Assembly (NCBI RefSeq): GCF_015182315.1 | Contig: NZ_PRDL01000001.1 | Location: 124,001 to 188,000, forward strand | DNA: 64,000 nt | Source: Cellvibrio polysaccharolyticus | GTDB lineage: Bacteria > Pseudomonadota > Gammaproteobacteria > Pseudomonadales > Cellvibrionaceae | Direction of reading: 5' to 3' | Part shown: positions 59,243 to 64,000 of the stretch, in pieces | Position numbering within the stretch: the stretch's first letter is position 1 | Layout: each line of letters begins with the position of its first letter | Notes under the pieces: model-generated | Database searches by the model: none | What the model was told of the DNA's origin: nothing | Seen by the model: the letters and a program-made list of their open reading frames with translations, nothing else | Made by a program: the position numbers and the translations under genes

Positions 59243-62200
59243 ATGCTCGATAAATTATTGCGCCAGGTGATAGAACACCGGGGACTGGTGTTGGTGCTGG
59301 TGTTGCTCACAGCACTGGCCGGTCTTTGGCAAACCCGTTATCTCACCATTGATGCGCTACCCGACATCACCAACGTGCAGGTGCAAATCAACACCGCTGC
59401 GCCCGGCTATTCGCCACTGGAGGTAGAACAACGCATTACCTGGAGCGTGGAAAATGCGCTGGCCGGGTTGCCGGGGCTGGACTACACCCGCTCCTTGTCG
59501 CGCTACGGCCTGTCCCAGGTGACGGTGATTTTTCACGAAAAAACCGACAGCATCGAAGCGCGTAACCTGATTACCCAGCGGTTGACCTCGATTAAAAGTC
59601 AGCTGCCGGAAGGTCTGGAACCGGTGCTCGGCCCCATGACCACCGGGCTTGGTGAAATCTTCATGTTTACCCTCACCGCTGACGATATTGCCCGTCAGGC
59701 GGATGGTTCGGTTTATGACGTCACCGCGCTGCGCGAGCTGCTGGAATGGGTGGTGCGACCGCAGTTATTGCGGGTGCCCGGCGTCACCGAAATTGATGCC
59801 ATTGGCGGTTATGAAAAGCAGTACCACATTTCCCCCGATCCGCTGAAGCTGCTGGCCTACGGCATTACCCTGGACGATGTGCGCCAGGCGCTGCTTAACA
59901 ACAACCGCAACCAGGGTGCCGGTTATCTGGAGCGTGAAGGTCAGCAATGGTTGGTGCGCTCCGAAGGCCAATTGGAACTGGCAGATATCGATCTGTTAGT
60001 GATTGCTCACTCCGGTGGTATCTCAGTAACCGTGGGTGATGTGGCGGAAGTTTTCATTGGCAAACCGCTGCGTACCGGCACCGCCACCCTGAACGGCGAC
60101 GAGGCGGTTGTGGGCACCGCGATGATGCTGGCGGGCGACAATGCCCGTGATGTCTCCCACCGGTTATCCGGTTCCATGGATGCGGTTAACCGCTCTTTGC
60201 CGGATGGCGTCAGTGTCAAAGTCGTGTACGACCGCACCCGCCTGGTGGATAAAACCCTCGCCACCGTACAAACCAATCTGCTGGAAGGCGCGCTGCTGGT
60301 GATTGCGGTGTTGTTCCTGTTGCTGGGAAATCTGCGTGCTGCGTTGATTACGGCGGCGGTCATTCCGCTGGCGATGTTAATGACCGTTACCGGCATGGTG
60401 CAGCGCGGTGTATCCGCCAACCTGATGAGTCTGGGAGCGTTGGATTTTGGCCTGCTGGTTGACGGCACCGTGATCATTGTTGAAAACACCCTGCGCCGCC
60501 TGGGCGAAGCACAACATCGGCGCGGCGGCACCCTGTCACTGCGTGAGCGGCTTGACGTCAGTTGGGACGCCACCCGCGAGGTGGTGCGCCCGGCGCTGTT
60601 CGGGGTCGGCATCATCACCCTCGTGTACCTGCCGATTTTCACCCTGAGCGGCGTGGAAGGAAAAATGTTCCACCCGATGGCAATAACGGTGGTGATGGCG
60701 CTGCTGGCGGCTATGGTGTTATCGGTCACCATGGTGCCTGCGGCAATTGCACTGTTTATGACCGGCCCGGTGAGCGAAAAGGAAAACCGCCTGATGCTGT
60801 GGCTATCGGCCGTTTACCGGCCGGTATTGGGCTGGGCGCTGCGGATGCGGCTGTTGCTGGTGGGGGTGGCCATTGTGTTGGTGATGAGCTGTTTATGGCT
60901 GGCGACCCGCCTGGGTAGCGAATTTATTCCGCAGCTGGATGAAGGCGATATCGCCATGCACGCCATCCGCATTCCCGGCACCGGCCTCGAACAATCGCTG
61001 GTTATTCAGCAGCATCTGGGACAAGCGCTGTCCGAACTGCCCGAGGTTGATCATGTGTTTGCCAAGCTGGGTACGGCAGAAGTGGCCGCCGACCCCATGC
61101 CGCCCAACGTGGCCGATGCTTACGTGATCCTCAAACCCCGCGACCAATGGCCCGACCCGACACGCCGCAAAGCCGATGTACTGGCGGATGTAGAAGCGGT
61201 TGCCGACACCGTGCCCGGCAGCAACTACGAGTTCACCCAGCCGATCCAGATGCGCTTTAACGAACTGCTATCCGGTGTGCGCGCCGATCTTGGCGTAAAG
61301 CTGTTTGGTGACGATCTGGATCAGCTGCTGGCCTCAGCCAATGACGTGATGGCGGTGCTCAACACCATTCCCGGCGCGGTGGATGTGAACATCGAACCCA
61401 TGGATGGCTTGCCGGTTATGTCGTGGGTGCCCAATCGTCAGGCACTGGCTTTGTGGGGCGTCAGCCTCGCCGACGTGCAAGACCAAATCACCGCCGCCAT
61501 CGCTGGCGAAAATGTCGGTACCTTGTTTGAAGGGGATCGCCGCTTCGAACTGGTACTGCGTATGCCGGAAGCGTTACGTCAGGATGAAGACGCCCTCGCC
61601 CGCTTGCCGATTGCGGTACCGCGCCCGCCCGGTTACGTGCCGCTGGAAGAGCTGGTGGAATTGCAGCGAGGCGAAATGCCCAACCAGGTGCGCCGCGAAA
61701 ACGGCAAACGGCTGGTCGTCATCACCGCCAACGTACGTGGCCGCGATCTGGGCTCGGTGGTGGATGAAGCCCAAACACGCATTCCGCAAGAAGTGAAACT
61801 GCCCGCCGATTACTGGGTGGAATACGGTGGCACTTTCGAGCAGCTGCAATCGGCACAACAACGCCTGCAATGGGTAGTGCCGGCCACGCTGGTGCTGATT
61901 GTTTTCCTGCTGGTGCTGGCCTTGGGCTCGTTGCGCGATGCCTTGATCATCTTCACCGCTGTACCGCTGGCACTAACCGGCGGGGTGCTATCCCTCTGGC
62001 TGCGCGACATGCCCTTGTCGATCTCGGCGGCGGTGGGCTTTATCGCGCTGTCCGGTATTGCGGTACTTAACGGGCTGGTGATGTTGTCTTTCATCCGCGA
62101 GCGCTGGATGGCTTGCGGTGATTTGCACCGCGCCATTATCGAGGGTGCCACTACGCGCTTACGTCCGGTACTGATGACAGCATTGGTCGCCAGCCTCGGC

Positions 62201-62371
62201 TTTGTGCCCATGGCGTTGAACACCGGCATCGGCAGCGAAGTACAGCGCCCGCTGGCAACGGTGGTGATCGGCGGGGTTATTTCTTCTACGCTGCTGACCT
62301 TGCTGGTAGTTCCGGCGCTTTACCGCCTTATCTACGGGCGCCGTAAACCGCCGGTGGTGGTGAAAGACTAA
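59243..62371 (+). CDS. czcA: Heavy-metal RND efflux pump (CzcA-type, HME family)
   Basis: The 1042-residue pump has RND motifs and the divalent-cation HME signature DFGLLVDGTVIIVEN in TM4, which differs from the CusA class and favours Co/Zn/Cd or Ni. It begins MLDKLLRQVIEHRGLVLVLV and has the conserved DALPDITNVQVQINT and the periplasmic metal-domain segment EFIPQLDEGDIAMHAIRIPG. It completes the czcCBA operon. Exact metal specificity is not fixed by sequence. Confidence 0.94.
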   Translation: MLDKLLRQVIEHRGLVLVLVLLTALAGLWQTRYLTIDALPDITNVQVQINTAAPGYSPLEVEQRITWSVENALAGLPGLDYTRSLSRYGLSQVTVIFHEKTDSIEARNLITQRLTSIKSQLPEGLEPVLGPMTTGLGEIFMFTLTADDIARQADGSVYDVTALRELLEWVVRPQLLRVPGVTEIDAIGGYEKQYHISPDPLKLLAYGITLDDVRQALLNNNRNQGAGYLEREGQQWLVRSEGQLELADIDLLVIAHSGGISVTVGDVAEVFIGKPLRTGTATLNGDEAVVGTAMMLAGDNARDVSHRLSGSMDAVNRSLPDGVSVKVVYDRTRLVDKTLATVQTNLLEGALLVIAVLFLLLGNLRAALITAAVIPLAMLMTVTGMVQRGVSANLMSLGALDFGLLVDGTVIIVENTLRRLGEAQHRRGGTLSLRERLDVSWDATREVVRPALFGVGIITLVYLPIFTLSGVEGKMFHPMAITVVMALLAAMVLSVTMVPAAIALFMTGPVSEKENRLMLWLSAVYRPVLGWALRMRLLLVGVAIVLVMSCLWLATRLGSEFIPQLDEGDIAMHAIRIPGTGLEQSLVIQQHLGQALSELPEVDHVFAKLGTAEVAADPMPPNVADAYVILKPRDQWPDPTRRKADVLADVEAVADTVPGSNYEFTQPIQMRFNELLSGVRADLGVKLFGDDLDQLLASANDVMAVLNTIPGAVDVNIEPMDGLPVMSWVPNRQALALWGVSLADVQDQITAAIAGENVGTLFEGDRRFELVLRMPEALRQDEDALARLPIAVPRPPGYVPLEELVELQRGEMPNQVRRENGKRLVVITANVRGRDLGSVVDEAQTRIPQEVKLPADYWVEYGGTFEQLQSAQQRLQWVVPATLVLIVFLLVLALGSLRDALIIFTAVPLALTGGVLSLWLRDMPLSISAAVGFIALSGIAVLNGLVMLSFIRERWMACGDLHRAIIEGATTRLRPVLMTALVASLGFVPMALNTGIGSEVQRPLATVVIGGVISSTLLTLLVVPALYRLIYGRRKPPVVVKD

Positions 62372-62450
62372 GTTATGAAAACAGCGCGTCTGAATAAAAA
62401 GCCCCTCAGACTGCGACAGTTTTTCACATCGGCATAGTGCGGGTTTGGCG

Positions 62451-62668
62451 TTAGGTGCCTTGTTCCAAAACCGTCGGGTCAGGGACGCCCGCCATGGATG
62501 GCGGAAGTTAGGGCAACGCAGGAGCAGTTGCCGTTGACTCGTCGGAGCCACATGGGTGGAGTGCGCATAAAGCAAAACATGTTTTGCGCGCACGGAACGC
62601 CAATCATCTGCGATGATTGGCCGGCTCCGCTTGCGGATGTTCATGCGTTTTTGGAACAAGGCACCTAA
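62451..62668. repeat. 218-bp element with 20-bp terminal inverted repeats
   Basis: The arms TTAGGTGCCTTGTTCCAAAA (62451-62470) and its exact complement (62649-62668) flank 178 bp. Similarity continues a few bases outward. Internal hairpins include CCAATCATC/GATGATTGG (around 62601-62620) and AAAACATGTTTT (around 62574-62585). It encodes no protein and looks like a miniature transposable element or composite REP sequence. Confidence 0.75.
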
Positions 62669-62733
62669 TGACAAACGGGCAGGCTGGCACTTAACGTACA
62701 TTCAGAAAAGCGGGATTTTTGTTAAAAACGTCA

Positions 62734-62761
62734 GGCACGACTGAAAAGTTGTGCCTTTTTT
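62734..62761. terminator. Bidirectional terminator between czcA and the MFS gene
   Basis: GGCACGACT (62734-62742), GAAA loop and AGTTGTGCC (62747-62755, one G-T wobble) are followed by T6 on the plus strand; T-rich sequence also follows on the minus strand. Confidence 0.82.
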
Positions 62762-62771
62762 GTGTCCGGAA

Positions 62772-63974
62772 TTAATCCGAAAACCGCACCGACTTATCCA
62801 CAAACCCGTGTTGCCGGAAATACCAGGTAATCAACACCGCTGGCAGAATCAATATCAGTAGCGCCCACGGAAAAGACACCACGCCTGACGTCTCCAAAAG
62901 AACGCCTCCCAATATCCCACCGCCAGCAATCGCCAGATTCCAGCAAGTCACCAGAATGGACTGAGCCACATCAGCACCCTGCCCGGCAGTGTCGGCGGAT
63001 GCGGTTTGTAACAGCGTTGGCGAGCCGCCAAAGGTAAAACCCCACAGGGCAATCGCGAGATAAATGATGGCCACATGCGAACTCGCCAGGCCAAGCATCA
63101 AGGCGGCCAGCGCAAAACCCGGGAGGCTCAGTAGCACCAGTTTGCGCAGCATGCGGTCAATCAACAAACCGACAAGCCAGATACCGGCGACCGAACTAAT
63201 GCCGAACACCAATAGCACCATTCCTATCTGATCGGCCATGCCTGCGGGTGACAGAAAAGGCACAATAAAGGTGTAGAGAACGTTGTGGGCAAGCACCCAC
63301 AATACCAGCACCGCCATCACGGCAGCCGCGCCCGGCGTGAGGAAAACCCGTCGCAACGGCAAGCGCTTTTCTGTTGTCTGGCCGGGATAATCGGGCGCGA
63401 AAATGGCAATCCAGGCAATCACCAGCAAGGTGAGCAGCGAGAGCGCCGCGAAGGTACAGCGCCAACCCAGCGTGGTTCCAAGCAGCGTGCCGAGCGGCAC
63501 ACCCATTGATAGTGCCAGCGGTGCACCTATCCCTACTACCGCCAGGGCGCGTCCTTTCAGATGGTCAGGAACCATACGCCGGGCGTAGCCCGCCATAATT
63601 CCCCACAACAAACCGCCCGCCATACCGGCGAACAGGCGGGCCACCATGGTCGTGGCGTAATCGGTGGTCAGCGCGGTCAGTGTGTTAAAGGCCAGTAGCA
63701 CGCAAAGCGCCGTGATTAACAGCGGTTTGCGTCGCCAGCCCATCGTGGCACTTGTCAGCGGAATGGCCGCAACAATGGAGCCAATGGCGTAAATGGTGAC
63801 CAGCTGTCCGGTCAGTGCTTCAGATACGCCGATATCCTGGCTCATTTGCAGCAACATACCAGCGGGGATTATTTCCGTTAAAAGCACCAGAAAACCGGCC
63901 ATGGCCAGCGCCAGCAGGGCCATCCAGGGTAATCGGTCAGCGGCTTGGCCGCTGCGGGTGTTGGTGTGGGTCAT
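62772..63974 (-). CDS. MFS transporter (sugar-efflux/AraJ-SotB-like)
   Basis: The 400-residue product has twelve hydrophobic segments, with the DHA1-type features LLTEIIPAGMLLQMSQDIGV, GQLVTIYAIGSIVAAIPLT and ARLFAGMAGGLLWGIMAGYA. It most resembles the AraJ/SotB/YdhP group of sugar- or drug-export proteins; the substrate is unknown. The ATG at 63974 is near the window end. An exact DnaA box falls in its last codons (62794-62802). Confidence 0.85.
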   Translation of the reverse strand: MTHTNTRSGQAADRLPWMALLALAMAGFLVLLTEIIPAGMLLQMSQDIGVSEALTGQLVTIYAIGSIVAAIPLTSATMGWRRKPLLITALCVLLAFNTLTALTTDYATTMVARLFAGMAGGLLWGIMAGYARRMVPDHLKGRALAVVGIGAPLALSMGVPLGTLLGTTLGWRCTFAALSLLTLLVIAWIAIFAPDYPGQTTEKRLPLRRVFLTPGAAAVMAVLVLWVLAHNVLYTFIVPFLSPAGMADQIGMVLLVFGISSVAGIWLVGLLIDRMLRKLVLLSLPGFALAALMLGLASSHVAIIYLAIALWGFTFGGSPTLLQTASADTAGQGADVAQSILVTCWNLAIAGGGILGGVLLETSGVVSFPWALLILILPAVLITWYFRQHGFVDKSVRFSD

Positions 63975-64000
63975 TGATTTTCCTCGGTTAAACAGCGAGC

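Larger units (their letters stand above)
62372..62771. other. Intergenic region with a MITE-like inverted repeat and terminator
   Basis: 400 bp without genes, between convergent czcA and the MFS gene. It contains the inverted-repeat element at 62451-62668 and a terminator at 62734-62761. Confidence 0.6.

Overview
The window reads as the replication-origin region of a gammaproteobacterial chromosome, most likely Cellvibrionaceae (Cellvibrio or a close relative). The gene order dnaN-dnaA / rpmH-rnpA-yidD-yidC-mnmE / mnmG-rsmG-parA-parB / atpIBEFHAGDC / glmU / glmS is the conserved origin-proximal block. The family assignment is inferred from the lipoprotein GH9 cellulase with a polyserine linker (25.4 kb), the RND pumps and the general sequence style; no rRNA or tRNA gene was seen that could confirm it.

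Layout. 1-3.06 kb: dnaN and dnaA on the minus strand, then a DnaA-box-bearing intergenic region. 3.06-6.93 kb: rpmH, rnpA, yidD, yidC and mnmE on the plus strand. 7.06-9.40 kb: a phospholipase-D-type lipoprotein and a MarC-family membrane protein. 9.40-10.34 kb: a gene-free region with five exact DnaA boxes and an AT-rich stretch, the best oriC candidate. 10.34-14.90 kb: mnmG, rsmG, parA, parB. 14.96-22.33 kb: the complete F1Fo ATP synthase operon with promoter, intercistronic hairpins and terminator. 22.4-30.2 kb: a YdgJ-like oxidoreductase, glmU, the GH9 cellulase, a DeoR-family regulator and glmS.

30.236-37.439 kb: a 7,204-bp Tn7-like element inserted 25 bp past the glmS stop codon (the attTn7 position), with a perfect 5-bp GGGGG target duplication and three TnsB-type 20-bp sites at each end. 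It has tnsA and the first 43 codons of tnsB. An IS21-family element (31,326-33,807) without a target duplication then joins the tnsB stub to a truncated PIN-domain gene, so the rest of tnsB and any tnsC/tnsD appear to have been deleted. Remaining cargo: an AlpA-like regulator/52-aa protein/PIN operon, a divergent pair of small genes (the second RHH-like), repeated operator-like sequences, an FRG-domain protein and small unknown genes. The original glmS terminator now lies beyond the far transposon end, and a terminator-like hairpin just inside the near end may replace it.

37.7-41.9 kb: a MacB-like ABC export module (adaptor, ATPase, permease). 42.0-47.6 kb: two paralogous SsuD-like flavin monooxygenases flanking a nitroreductase, then a LysR regulator divergent from a third luciferase-like oxidoreductase. 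47.8-49.2 kb: a small lipoprotein and an LpxO-like hydroxylase. 49.5-56.0 kb: an HAE1-type RND efflux operon (outer-membrane channel, pump, adaptor) with a divergent TetR regulator. 56.2-62.4 kb: a His/Met-rich membrane protein followed by a CzcCBA-type heavy-metal RND operon whose adaptor has a long His-Asp tract. 62.45-62.67 kb: a long inverted-repeat element. 62.8-64 kb: an MFS transporter. I counted 22 exact DnaA boxes by eye, against about 0.5 expected by chance, with a cluster around glmU.
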